Source: CAMDHY01 sp046156265
GTDB lineage: Bacteria; Pseudomonadota; Alphaproteobacteria; Rhizobiales; Segnochrobactraceae
Direction of reading: 5' to 3'
NCBI RefSeq assembly: GCF_046156265.1
Contig: NZ_JAWDIR010000003.1
Coordinates: forward strand, 102,315 to 166,314
DNA: 64,000 bases
The notes under the pieces are model-generated. The model was not told the DNA's origin. It did no database searches and was given only the letters and a program-made list of their open reading frames with translations. Each line of letters begins with the position of its first letter. Within the stretch, counting starts at the first letter, position 1. The translations under genes and the position numbers were made by a program. Below are positions 18,418-26,401 of the stretch, piece by piece.

Positions 18418-18689
18418 CGATCGACTTCCCCCGCGCGCAAAGTGCGCTGCAGGAAACGCCCGCCGACGAAATTCGCTCCCGTTGCGTGAAAGAGTTGCGC
18501 TCAGGGGGGTTTCGACGTCATCGTAGTGGTCGGCCGATGCGTCATTCGCCCGCGGGGCGCGCCGGCCCAACGTCGAGCTCTCGTGCGCGGGTCTTTTTTG
18601 GCCCGAATTGTGCTCAAGTTCGTGCTGGCCGCTTGACGTTTGCCACTCTCTCACGCCTATGAAGTGCAGCTACACCGAATGGACATCCG

Positions 18690-19340
18690 ATGAGCCGACA
18701 CCGGGACTTCCGCGAGCCGCGCCGCCGCGGTTTTGACGACGACTTCATGCAGCCGGACCGTGGCAGTGGCTTTCAGCGGCCGCGCACAGACGATACCCCG
18801 AGCTTCGCCGCCCCGAGCGGACCGACGCTGCAGGCGATCGTCAAATGGTTCAACCCCGAGAAGGGCTTCGGATTCGTCGAGCTGACGGACGGATCGGGCG
18901 ACGTGTTCATGCACGCGCGCGCTCTCGAGGCCGCCGGCCATGAGGCCGTCGATCCCGGCGCCACGCTGACGGTGCGCGTCGGCATCGGCCAGAAGGGCCG
19001 TCAGGTCACCGAGGTCGTCGCCGTCGACGCGAGCACCGCCGAGGTGCGCCCGCGCTCCGGCCCGCGCACCTCCGGCCCCCGCGAAGGCGGTGGTGGCGGT
19101 GGCGGTTTCGGCCGCGACACCGGCCCGACCGAAGAGCTGATGGGTGCCGTGAAGTGGTACAACCCCGAGAAGGGGTTCGGCTTCATCGCCCCCGATCGCG
19201 GCGGCAAGGACGTGTTCGTGCACGTCACCGCCCTGCAGCGCTCGAGCGTGTCCTCGCTCGCCGAGGGCCAGCGCGTGCGCGTCTCCGTCGGACAGGGCCC
19301 GAAGGGTCCGGAAGTCCGCATGGTCGAGCCGCTCGACTGA
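18690..19340 (+). CDS. Double cold-shock-domain RNA-binding protein
   Basis: Two cold-shock domains in one 216-residue chain, a layout common in alphaproteobacteria. The first runs from about residue 47 (IVKWFNPEKGFGFVEL, DVFMH) and the second from about residue 151 (AVKWYNPEKGFGFIAP, DVFVH), each with RNP1-like KGFGF and RNP2-like DVFxH. A Pro/Arg/Gly-rich linker joins them, and the first 45 residues are polar and Arg-rich. Such proteins bind single-stranded RNA or DNA and act as RNA chaperones. It is monocistronic, with a strong terminator just after it. Confidence 0.92.
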   Translation: MSRHRDFREPRRRGFDDDFMQPDRGSGFQRPRTDDTPSFAAPSGPTLQAIVKWFNPEKGFGFVELTDGSGDVFMHARALEAAGHEAVDPGATLTVRVGIGQKGRQVTEVVAVDASTAEVRPRSGPRTSGPREGGGGGGGFGRDTGPTEELMGAVKWYNPEKGFGFIAPDRGGKDVFVHVTALQRSSVSSLAEGQRVRVSVGQGPKGPEVRMVEPLD

Positions 19341-19390
19341 CACTGACGTCGGCCGGCGGGGCGCGAGCCCCGGCGGCCCGTCCATTCCTG

Positions 19391-19434
19391 AAGCCTTCCA
19401 CGGCCGCTCGCGAGCGGTCGAGGGAGGCTTTTTT
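19391..19434 (+). terminator. Rho-independent terminator of the cold-shock gene
   Basis: AAGCCTTCC at 19391-19399 pairs, with one bulge, with GGAGGCTT ending at 19430. A second palindromic stem (GGCCGCTC/GAGCGGTC) is nested inside, and six T follow. It lies 50 bases after the cold-shock stop codon. Confidence 0.75.
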
Positions 19435-19505
19435 GTCATTCGCGCCGTTCTGCGCGCATGCGGTCCGCACAGGCGACAGAACGTCCGGCTCGCAAAAAAA
19501 ATAAT

Positions 19506-19656
19506 TCGGGACTTGGAACCGAAGGCGATTTTCCCCATTGTAGCTCCCGACGGTCTTCCCCCGGATCGTCGCGGTAGCCAGGGATCGTTCCCCCATCGAT
19601 CCTACGGGCAAGCGCATGGGCCCGCCCCCTTACCCCAGGGGCGGGCCTTTGTGTTT
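19506..19656 (+). ncRNA. Candidate small RNA with tandem C-rich hairpin loops
   Basis: This is the gene-free interval between the cold-shock and Nudix genes. It holds two adjacent hairpins, each exposing TTCCCCC in the loop: stem CGACGGTC/GATCGTCG (19548-19571, one G-U pair) and stem GGATCG/CGATCC (19582-19602). A third C-run, TTTTCCCC, lies at 19529-19536. A textbook terminator follows, with a ten-base perfect stem and a T-rich tail. The AT-rich stretch at 19494-19505 (AATAAT) could be a -10, which would give an RNA of about 145 nt. The 5' end is a guess. The layout resembles known C-loop regulatory RNAs such as rhizobial alpha-r14 or actinobacterial 6C RNA, but I do not recognise the sequence. 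Confidence 0.5.
19619..19656 (+). terminator. Strong Rho-independent terminator without an upstream ORF
   Basis: GGCCCGCCCC (19619-19628) pairs perfectly with GGGGCGGGCC (19638-19647) around a nine-base loop, and TTTGTGTTT follows. The cold-shock gene already has its own terminator 200 bases earlier, so this one implies a separate short transcript. Confidence 0.8.
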
Positions 19657-19823
19657 CCAGTACGGCTCGCCGGCGAAGTCGCCGCCTCGGGTGGCGTTGC
19701 GACAATCGAACGGGCTGTCGGAGAGCCGGAGGCTCTTGCGCTCGTCACGGGGGACAACCGCACAGCGAATCACGCAGGATCGGCGGGCGGCGGGAAACAT
19801 CGAACACGGGAGGCGTCTTCAGC

Positions 19824-20663
19824 ATGCGGCAACAAGTCGGCGCTCTTCCCGTTCGGTGGACAGGCGACGAACCGCGCGTGCTGCTCGTCACGTCCCGCGA
19901 GACGCAGCGCTGGATCATCCCCAAGGGATGGCGGATGCGCGGGCGCAGCAACGCCGAGGCGGCCGCCCAGGAAGCGCTCGAGGAGGCCGGCGTGCGCGGC
20001 CGCGTGCGCAACAAGCCGATCGGCCGCTATGTCTACGCGAAGCGCAGGCCTGGCGGCGCCGAAGACTGCAAGATCACCACCTATCTTCTGGAAGTGACCG
20101 ACGAGCTCGACGCCTTCCCCGAGATGGCGGAACGGCAGAGGTCGTGGTTCACGATCGCGGAGGCGGAAGCCTGCGCGGACGACGAGGGATTGCGCGACAT
20201 CCTGCGCACGCTCGGCCCGCGTCTCGAGGGGTTGCGCAGCCGCGATCGCAAGGCGGCGAAGCGGCGGGCCAAGGCGGCGGACAAGGACGCGCCGCCGAAG
20301 GCCTCCGACGTGAAGAGCGCTCCGTCCAAAACTCCCGAGCCGAAGGCCCGCAGGAAGAAGGCGTCGGGCGGGAAGGCCTCGGAGGCCCCGTCGGGCGGTA
20401 AGCGCTCGAAGCGCGCCAGGGCGGCGGCGCAATTGCCGCCCGGCGAGGACCCCGGAGCGGCGGTCAGCAGCGGGACGGACGTCCACGCAGAGACGACGGG
20501 AGACGAGGTGCCGCCCGTCAGCGTGGCGGAGAGTGACGTCCCTGACGTTCAGGCGCGCAAGCGCACCGCCGGCAAGGTGGCGCGGATCGCCGGCCGGCGA
20601 CGCCGGAAGGCGACCCGCAAGGCACTGACCGGCACGGATGATACTCCGCAGGCTGCCGAGTAG
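19824..20663 (+). CDS. Nudix hydrolase with long basic C-terminal tail
   Basis: The first 135 residues are a Nudix domain of the diphosphoinositol/diadenosine-polyphosphate type, with WIIPKGWRMRG ahead of the Nudix helix and QEALEEAGV at residues 49-57. Compared with Gx5Ex7REUxEExGU, the first Glu is Arg41 and the Arg is Gln49, while the metal-binding EE pair is kept. The remaining 140 residues are low-complexity, rich in Lys, Ala, Arg, Ser and Pro (PKARRKKASGGK, GRRRRKATRKA), like histone-tail or nucleic-acid-binding extensions. The substrate is unknown. GGGAGG lies about ten bases before the ATG. Confidence 0.82.
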   Translation: MRQQVGALPVRWTGDEPRVLLVTSRETQRWIIPKGWRMRGRSNAEAAAQEALEEAGVRGRVRNKPIGRYVYAKRRPGGAEDCKITTYLLEVTDELDAFPEMAERQRSWFTIAEAEACADDEGLRDILRTLGPRLEGLRSRDRKAAKRRAKAADKDAPPKASDVKSAPSKTPEPKARRKKASGGKASEAPSGGKRSKRARAAAQLPPGEDPGAAVSSGTDVHAETTGDEVPPVSVAESDVPDVQARKRTAGKVARIAGRRRRKATRKALTGTDDTPQAAE

Positions 20664-20729
20664 GTCTCGGGCGTCACGCGAGCCCGCCAACGGGCGGGCC
20701 CCCACGCCGGGATCGCTGCACGATACGGT

Positions 20730-21602
20730 CTAGCCGGCGGCGCGCGTGGTCTGCTGGCTGAGCGCCATCTGCCAGCGCCCGTCCCGCTTCACCCACACCC
20801 GCGTCGCCCGGTAGGGCGGCCGCCGGATGCCGGGCATGAGGTGGTCTGCCCGCATCACCGCGGCATCGCCGAACACCCACAGCCGCATCGCCTCTACCGC
20901 CGCGACGAAGGTCTCGGCGTTGATGGCGCCGTGCTCGCTCAGCATCTGGGCCCGCGAGGCCTTGGTGGTGAGGTTCTGGCGGGTGCGGTAGACGACGAAC
21001 TCGTCGGCCATGTGCTTCACCCATTCGTCCGCATCGTTGCGCGTGACGGCGCGCTCCAGCGTCTGGAAGGCGGTGATGATGTCGGCCTCGGCGGGCTCGC
21101 CCGGCTGATAGGGGACGGTGAGGCACGGGTTCTCGCACAATGGTGGTGGCGCATCGGCCGGCCGCCCCTGCGGCGTCGGGTGGCTGTGGGGCGCCGACGG
21201 ATCCGCCAGCACGTTCGCGTGGTGCACGAGCAGCCGCCAGCCGTCGGCACCGCCCTGCTTCACCCACACCTCGACCGAGACCACATTGCCCTCGGCGGCG
21301 GACGGGTCGCGCTCGGTGACGAGGACGAGGTCGCCGTAGTCGGCGGCCGTCGCGGCGGCCTCGACGCTGGCCAGCGGCAGCATGGCGGCACCGTCGGAGC
21401 CATGGACCGCTCCCGACAGGTCGATGGCGGTGAAGTCGGGGGCGAGCAACGGCGCGAGACCGCTGTTGTCGCCGGTACGGCGCGCGGCGTGGTAGGCGGC
21501 GCGCGTGGTGGCGAGGCCTTCAGGAACGGTGGTGTGCAAGGATGAGCGCTCCGGTGCAGGTTCGCCGGCGGCGCAACGGGCGCCCGGCATTTCCATACAC
21601 AC
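20730..21602 (-). CDS. Tandem NTF2-like (SnoaL/DUF4440-type) protein
   Basis: The protein appears to hold two NTF2-like alpha+beta barrels. The first covers about residues 30-135 (TTRAAYHAARRTGDNSGLAPLLAPDFTAID, then VVSVEVWVKQGG), the second about 170-290 (TAFQTLERAVTRNDADEWVKHMADEFVVY, ending RATRVWVKRDGRWQMALSQQT). Such domains bind small ligands or act as isomerases and hydrolases; nothing visible fixes the reaction. The start is uncertain: the ATG at 21600-21602 gives 290 residues, while a TTG about 21 codons later has GGAG at a good distance. It stands alone between the Nudix and cardiolipin synthase genes. Confidence 0.7.
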   Translation of the reverse strand: MCMEMPGARCAAGEPAPERSSLHTTVPEGLATTRAAYHAARRTGDNSGLAPLLAPDFTAIDLSGAVHGSDGAAMLPLASVEAAATAADYGDLVLVTERDPSAAEGNVVSVEVWVKQGGADGWRLLVHHANVLADPSAPHSHPTPQGRPADAPPPLCENPCLTVPYQPGEPAEADIITAFQTLERAVTRNDADEWVKHMADEFVVYRTRQNLTTKASRAQMLSEHGAINAETFVAAVEAMRLWVFGDAAVMRADHLMPGIRRPPYRATRVWVKRDGRWQMALSQQTTRAAG

Positions 21603-21654
21603 GTATGAGCGAAGTTTCCGGTGACGGCAACGCCCGGGCGGAGGCTGGGGCCGT

Positions 21655-23181
21655 CTAGAGGTAGGGCGAGGCGAGCCACACCGCGCGGTTGCGCACCCGC
21701 ACGGGGAACGGCCGGGCCTTCAGCGTCTCCATCGTCTCGGGACGGGACTGGGCGATCTGCGCCTCGATGCGTGCGTCCACCGCCTCCGCGAGCACCGGGT
21801 CGTAGACCTCGATGTCGAGCTCGAAATTGAGCCTGAGGCTGCGGGAATCGAGATTGGACGAGCCGACATAGGCCCACTGCCCGTCGACGGCCATCAGCTT
21901 CGAATGGTCGAACATGCCCTCGGCCCGCCAGACCCGGCAGCCCGCCCGCACGACCTGGTCGAGCTGCGCGGTCATCGCGTGATCGACCAGCGGCAGGTTG
22001 TTCGCCGCCGGGATCACCACGTCGACGGCGATGCCGCGGCGGGCGGCGACGGTGAGGGCGCCGACGAGTTGCAGGTCGGGGATGAAGTAGGGCGAGGCGA
22101 TGCGGACACGCTCGCGCGCCACCGCCAGCGCGCCCATGATGATCGTGTGGTTGCTGGAGAGATTGCGGTCGGGACCGGACGGCACCACCCGCGCGGCGAC
22201 GCCGTCCGCGCGCGGCGCGGCGGCCACGGCCCATTCCGGGCCGCTCAGGCGCTCCTCGGTGGTGAAGTACCAGTCGTGAGAGAACGCCGTGAAGAGCTGG
22301 GCCACCACCGGGCCCTCGACGCGGAAGTGCGTATCGCGGCTGCGCGCCGGACCGCCGGCACCGGCCATGAACTCGCCGCGGATGTTCATGCCGCCGGTGA
22401 AACCGACGGTGCCGTCGATGACGAGCACCTTCCGGTGGCTGCGCAGGTTGGCATAAGGCAGGCGGAAACCGATCAGGTTTCCCATGAACGTCGCCGTGGT
22501 GACGCCACCGGCGGACAGCCGCCGGGTGATCGGCGGCCGCGAGTAGCGCGCCCCGACGGCGTCGATCAGCACGCGGACCGCGACGCCGCGCTGGTGCGCC
22601 GCCACCAGGGCGTCGGCGAACTGCCGGCCGACGGCATCGTCGTCGAAGATGTAGCTCTGCAGCGCGATGGAGCGCTCGGCCGCGGCGATTGCCGCGAGCA
22701 TCGCCGGATAGGCCTCGTCGCCGCTGTCGAGCAGGCGCACTTCGTTGCCGTCGGTGAGGGGAAAGGAAGCGACGTGATCGCCGAGGCGCCGCAGGGAGGC
22801 GAGTTCGGCGGCGACCGGCGCGAGGCGGATCGGCGGTTCCGGCGCAACCGGAACCGCGGGCGAGACAGGGGCAGGGACCGGGGCGAGCGGCGCCTCGGGC
22901 GGCGGCCGCGGCGCGGCGTGGGCGTGGGCATGCCGCAGTTCCGCGGCGTGGCGGCGCTGGCTCACCTGCGAGCGGCGGATGCGGTTGATGCCGGCCAGCA
23001 GATAGAACACGGCGCCGAAGATCGGCGAGAAGATGATGACGCCGACCCAGCCGGTCGCTGCGCGGACATCGTCCTTGGTCATGGCAGCGTGGAGGGCCGC
23101 GCCGACGCCGACGAGGATGCTCGTCGCGAACACGACGTGAGGCCAGTAGTGCTGCCAGTCGAAGCCGCTCATTCCCGCCAT
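21655..23181 (-). CDS. cls: Cardiolipin synthase (phospholipase D superfamily)
   Basis: Membrane-bound PLD-type enzyme that makes cardiolipin from two phosphatidylglycerols. The 508-residue product begins with two hydrophobic segments (about residues 14-32 and 44-66), as in ClsA. Two HKD motifs follow: His249/Lys251/Asp256 in HRKVLVIDG and His426/Lys428 in FDHSKLMAVDG with GSSNLDSRS after it. A Pro/Ala-rich linker of about 40 residues sits between the membrane part and the first PLD domain. The ATG at 23179-23181 (MAGMSG) was chosen; the one three codons later is equally possible. Confidence 0.9.
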   Translation of the reverse strand: MAGMSGFDWQHYWPHVVFATSILVGVGAALHAAMTKDDVRAATGWVGVIIFSPIFGAVFYLLAGINRIRRSQVSQRRHAAELRHAHAHAAPRPPPEAPLAPVPAPVSPAVPVAPEPPIRLAPVAAELASLRRLGDHVASFPLTDGNEVRLLDSGDEAYPAMLAAIAAAERSIALQSYIFDDDAVGRQFADALVAAHQRGVAVRVLIDAVGARYSRPPITRRLSAGGVTTATFMGNLIGFRLPYANLRSHRKVLVIDGTVGFTGGMNIRGEFMAGAGGPARSRDTHFRVEGPVVAQLFTAFSHDWYFTTEERLSGPEWAVAAAPRADGVAARVVPSGPDRNLSSNHTIIMGALAVARERVRIASPYFIPDLQLVGALTVAARRGIAVDVVIPAANNLPLVDHAMTAQLDQVVRAGCRVWRAEGMFDHSKLMAVDGQWAYVGSSNLDSRSLRLNFELDIEVYDPVLAEAVDARIEAQIAQSRPETMETLKARPFPVRVRNRAVWLASPYL

Positions 23182-23338
23182 CGTCCGCCGGGCGCCCTCG
23201 GAGCGCCGATCGGCCGGCGGCGATGCGAATCGACGCCGGCGGCGGCCGACCATGCCACGCCCGCGAGGGCTGGCCCAGCCCAGCGCCGCGCGCGGCGGCC
23301 TCCGTTGCCGCGGCAGCCACGGGCCGTCTGGGCGGCGC

Positions 23339-23791
23339 TTACTCGATCACCTCGATGACGCGGCGGGAGCCCGGCTCGATGATGGCCCGGCGTCCGTCGA
23401 CCAGGCCGTAGCGGTAGGAGGAGTTCGGGATCGCCCGAAGATCGACGCCGGCCGGCAGCGGCTGCCCGATGACGAGCGGGCGGGTGAGCGTCGCTGACGG
23501 CCCGCTTTGGCGGGAGACATAGCCCCGGACCCGCGAGGGGGGCGACCGCATCGGCGCGTCGACCCGCGCCCCGGTGGCGGCGCCGGCACCAACGCCGAGG
23601 CCCCCGCTGCCGGCGACACCCGGGGACTTGCCGACGGGGGCCTCGCCGCTGGTTGCCGGCGCACCGATCGGATTGCTGCCGATCGGCACACCCCCGATGG
23701 GATCGCCGCCGATGGGTCCGGTGTTCGTCTGGGCGGCGGCGAGGGCGGTTGTCGCGAGAAAGACCGCGAGGGCGGCTGTCGTGCGGTGCAT
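23339..23791 (-). CDS. Exported DUF1236-like protein with PIG repeats
   Basis: Small exported protein of 150 residues. A signal peptide (MHRTTAALAVFLATTALAAAQ) is followed by short repeats around the motif PIG (GPIGG, DPIGG, VPIGS, NPIGA) and a Gly/Ala/Pro-rich stretch. The C-terminal 45 residues (PLPAGVDLRAIPN, YRYGLVDGRRAIIEPGSRRVIEVI) resemble the DUF1236 C-terminus common in Hyphomicrobiales envelope proteins. No enzymatic residues are apparent. The start at 23789-23791 was chosen because the signal peptide begins there. Confidence 0.75.
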   Translation of the reverse strand: MHRTTAALAVFLATTALAAAQTNTGPIGGDPIGGVPIGSNPIGAPATSGEAPVGKSPGVAGSGGLGVGAGAATGARVDAPMRSPPSRVRGYVSRQSGPSATLTRPLVIGQPLPAGVDLRAIPNSSYRYGLVDGRRAIIEPGSRRVIEVIE

Positions 23792-23923
23792 GGCGCTACT
23801 CCGTGTCCGTGCCCCCGCCCAGGGACAACGTCCGCCGCCACGGAGCGTTCGCCGCTTTTTTCCCTTCACGACCGCGCGGACGAGGTTTGCGGCGCCTCCG
23901 CGATGCCGCGGCACCGGTCCGGC

Positions 23924-24367
23924 TCAGGCGGTGCGGGAGGTTCCGCCGGTGGCCAGCACGTGGCGGGCGAGCCGCGCGAGCGCGATGCCCGTCACCATCG
24001 CCACGACGAAGACGACGGCGCTCGACTGGCCGAGGCCGAGGGCGGGGATCGAGCCGCCGGGGCAGAAGCCGGTGATGCCCCAGCCGATGCCGAACACGGC
24101 GGCGCCGGCGATCAGCGGCACGTCGAGGCGACGGTTGGTCGGCAGGTGGAAGGTGGTGTCGAGCAGCGGCTTCGGCCGCCGCAGCACGAGGCGGTAGCCG
24201 ATCGCCGTAACGATCACCGCACCGCCCATGACGAAGGCGAGCGAGGGGTCCCAGTTGCCGGCGATGTCGAAGAAGTTCAGCACCTTGGCGGGATTGGCCA
24301 TGCCGGCGAGCGCGATGCCCGTGCCGAACACGAGGCCGGCGAGGAGGGCGAAGAGGACGCGGGCCAT
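23924..24367 (-). CDS. YeeE/YedE (TsuA-like) half-size sulfur transporter subunit
   Basis: Inner-membrane protein of 147 residues with about four hydrophobic helices. It is a half-length member of the YeeE/YedE family, whose full-length relatives carry thiosulfate or other sulfur compounds. The conserved cysteine motif is GITGFCPGGSIPALG. Its ATG overlaps the stop of the next upstream YeeE/YedE gene by one base (TGATG), so the two halves are made together and probably pair. Position in the bigR cluster points to sulfide or sulfur handling; such pairs are also called PmpA/PmpB. Confidence 0.85.
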   Translation of the reverse strand: MARVLFALLAGLVFGTGIALAGMANPAKVLNFFDIAGNWDPSLAFVMGGAVIVTAIGYRLVLRRPKPLLDTTFHLPTNRRLDVPLIAGAAVFGIGWGITGFCPGGSIPALGLGQSSAVVFVVAMVTGIALARLARHVLATGGTSRTA

Positions 24368-24795
24368 CAGAAACCTCCGAAGACGTGACGGACGAGGAAC
24401 ACGGTGATGCCGGTCGTCGCCATGAAGGTGATCACCGCCGCCAGCGAGCGCGGCGACAGCCGGGCGAGCCCGCAGACCCCGTGGCCGGAGGTGCAGCCGG
24501 AGGCGAAGGTGACGCCGATGCCGACGAGGATGCCGCCGACCGCCAGCCACGGCAGCGGCACCAGGCTCTCGAACGGAATGGCGGCCGGCCCGAGGACGGC
24601 GACGATGGCGGCCGGGGCCGCGACGGCACCGGCGAGGAAGGCGGCGCGCCAGCCCCAGTCGCCCTGCGGCACGAGAAGACCGGAGACGATGCCGGTCATG
24701 CCGGCGATGCGGCCGTGCACGGCCATCAGCAGCACGGCGGCGAGGCCGATCAGCGCCCCACCGAGGAGCGAGGCGAAAGGCGTGAACTCTGTCAT
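24367..24795 (-). CDS. YeeE/YedE half-size sulfur transporter subunit
   Basis: Second half-size YeeE/YedE membrane protein, 142 residues and about four helices. The hallmark motif is FASGCTSGHGVCGLARLSPRS, with two cysteines that in full-length thiosulfate transporters line the substrate path. It starts four bases after the bigR stop and overlaps the other YeeE/YedE half downstream by one base. All four genes of the cluster are thus tightly packed and almost certainly one operon under BigR. Confidence 0.86.
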   Translation of the reverse strand: MTEFTPFASLLGGALIGLAAVLLMAVHGRIAGMTGIVSGLLVPQGDWGWRAAFLAGAVAAPAAIVAVLGPAAIPFESLVPLPWLAVGGILVGIGVTFASGCTSGHGVCGLARLSPRSLAAVITFMATTGITVFLVRHVFGGF

Positions 24796-24799
24796 GGCG

Positions 24800-25144
24800 T
24801 CAATCCCGTGCGGGAGGGAGCGGATCGGGGTCGCAGAACAGGCGGTGCATGGTCTCGACGAGGGCCCGCACGCGCGGGTCGGCGAGGCGGTAGAAGACGT
24901 GCTTGCCGTCCTTGCGGCCGGCGATCAGGCCGGCCTCGCGCAGTTCGGCGAGTTGCTGCGACAGGCCGGGCTGGCGGATGCCGAGCAGGTCCTCCAGCTC
25001 GCGCACCGAGCGCTCGCCGCCGACCACCGCACAGCAGACGAGCAGCCGGTCGGGGTTCGACAGCTTCTTGAGAAAGGCGGAGGCCTCGTCGACCTTGGCC
25101 TTCATCGACGCGACGTCCGGCGCCAGAGTGTCCATCGCCGTCAT
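24800..25144 (-). CDS. bigR: ArsR-family persulfide-sensing repressor BigR
   Basis: Winged-helix repressor of 114 residues. The recognition region is VRELEDLLGIRQPGLSQQLAELREAGLI, followed by the wing GRKDGKHVFYRL. Cys38 (in LLVCCAVV) and Cys104 (in HRLFCDPD) are 66 residues apart, the same spacing as the redox pair Cys42/Cys108 of the characterised BigR, which form a di- or polysulfide link with persulfide and release DNA. Cys37 is an extra neighbour. The ATG at 25142-25144 forms an ATGA overlap with the hydrolase stop and was preferred over a GTG two codons earlier. Confidence 0.88.
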   Translation of the reverse strand: MTAMDTLAPDVASMKAKVDEASAFLKKLSNPDRLLVCCAVVGGERSVRELEDLLGIRQPGLSQQLAELREAGLIAGRKDGKHVFYRLADPRVRALVETMHRLFCDPDPLPPARD

Positions 25145-26019
25145 CCCCACGGGCCGCCGAGCAGGTCGAGCGGGATCTTCAGGTAGCGGCGGCCATTCGA
25201 TTCCGGCTCCGGCAGGCGGCCGCCGTTGGTGTTCACCTGCAGGGCGTGCAGGATCAGCTTCGGCATCGGCAGCGTGCGGTCGCGCGCCTCGCGGGCGGCG
25301 ACGAAGGCCGCCTCCGTCGGGTAGCGCGTCAGGTGGATGTTCGAGGCCTTCTGCTCGGCGACGCTGGATTCCCAGCGCGCCGGCCGGCCGTTCGGCTCAT
25401 AGTCGTGACCGGTGAAGAGGCGGGTCCCGTCGGGCAGCGCCAGGATCGCCTGGATCGACCGCCACAGCGCCGCGGCGCTGCCGCCGGGGAAGTCGCAGCG
25501 CGCCGTGCCGCTGTCGGGCATGAACAGGGTGTCGTGCACGAAGGCCGCATCGCCGATCACATAGGTGACCGAGGCGAGCGTGTGGCCGGGCGAGTGCATC
25601 ACCGCGACGTCGATCTCGCCGAGCCGGAAGTGCTCGCCGTCGGCGAACAGGCGGTCCCACTGCGACCCGTCGGCGGGAAAGCCGGGCCAGTTGTAGAAGT
25701 CCTTCCACAGCGCCTGCACCTCGGTGACCCGGGCACCGATGGCCGTGGGCGCGCCGGTCCGCTGCTTCAGATAGCCGGCGGCGGAGAAGTGGTCGGCGTG
25801 GGGGTGGGTGTCGAGGATCCAGGCGAGCCGGTAGCCACGCTCCGCCACGAAGGCGAGGAGACGGTCGGCGTGGCGCGTCGCCGTCTGCCCGGACTTCTCG
25901 TCGAAGTCGTGCACCGGGTCGATGATGGCGCACGCCTTCGTCGCGGGATCGGCCACCACATACTGGACCGAGCCGGTGCGCGGGTCGTGGAAGCCGGTCA
26001 CTTCGGGCGTCTGTGGCAT
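25141..26019 (-). CDS. ETHE1-like persulfide dioxygenase / metallo-beta-lactamase-fold hydrolase (Blh type)
   Basis: First gene of the bigR operon, 292 residues. The metallo-beta-lactamase motif THPHADH (His72, His74, Asp76, His77) is intact, with further ligands in MHSPGHTLAS, the Asp of FMPDSGTARCDFPGG, and FTGHDY. That last set is typical of ETHE1-like sulfur dioxygenases, which oxidise glutathione persulfide. In other bacteria Blh carries an attached rhodanese domain; it is absent here. The ATG at 26017-26019 is preceded by GAGGAG. An AT-rich stretch about 70-100 bases upstream is the likely promoter and BigR operator area. Confidence 0.88.
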   Translation of the reverse strand: MPQTPEVTGFHDPRTGSVQYVVADPATKACAIIDPVHDFDEKSGQTATRHADRLLAFVAERGYRLAWILDTHPHADHFSAAGYLKQRTGAPTAIGARVTEVQALWKDFYNWPGFPADGSQWDRLFADGEHFRLGEIDVAVMHSPGHTLASVTYVIGDAAFVHDTLFMPDSGTARCDFPGGSAAALWRSIQAILALPDGTRLFTGHDYEPNGRPARWESSVAEQKASNIHLTRYPTEAAFVAAREARDRTLPMPKLILHALQVNTNGGRLPEPESNGRRYLKIPLDLLGGPWG

Positions 26020-26326
26020 TCGGAACTCCTCGGTGTCGTCGCGGCTCAGGCGGCGCGCCGGCGACCTCCGCCCAGAAGGCGGTGTCGCAAAGCTAGATAA
26101 AGTCGATTTCATTTTTTTGCAAGTGATGGTGCAGCGAAAGGCGGCCGCGGAGGGTCACGCCGCGGGCCTCGTGGCCATCGCGCTTTCTGGGGAGACGGGA
26201 GCGGTGCCGGGGCTACGCCGCGGCGGCGTTTCGACCGGCAGACGAATGCCGGCCCGCGTCGCGGCACAAGGCAACCGCATCGCCCGAAGGCGAACGGCAG
26301 TCAGTGCCGAAGAATTGAAGTGTATT
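26020..26326. other. Intergenic region before the bigR operon
   Basis: No gene is seen. The part nearest the hydrolase gene contains an AT-rich stretch (about 26090-26120, with a run of seven T) that stands out from the surrounding GC-rich DNA and probably holds the promoter and BigR operator, though I could not pick out a convincing palindrome. The rest, up to the tRNA-Gly 3' end, shows nothing recognisable. Confidence 0.4.
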
Positions 26327-26401
26327 TGGAGCGGGCGATGGGATTCGAACCCACGACCCCAACCTTGGCAAGGTTGTGCTCTACCCCTGAGCTACGCCCG
26401 C
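26327..26401 (-). tRNA. tRNA-Gly (GCC)
   Basis: Cloverleaf read on the minus strand: acceptor GCGGGCG pairs with CGCCCGC (26331-26337), the D-arm contains AGCTCAGGGGTAGAGC, the anticodon loop is TTGCCAA with anticodon GCC, and the T-arm contains GGTTCGAATCC. The CCA end is encoded (TGG on the plus strand at 26327-26329). No integrase or att-like repeat is adjacent. Confidence 0.95.

Noticed and set aside
16777..18489. 570-codon open frame antisense to the SLC13 transporter gene
   Set aside because: Composition is His/Arg/Gln/Gly-rich as expected for antisense of hydrophobic coding sequence, and no family is visible.
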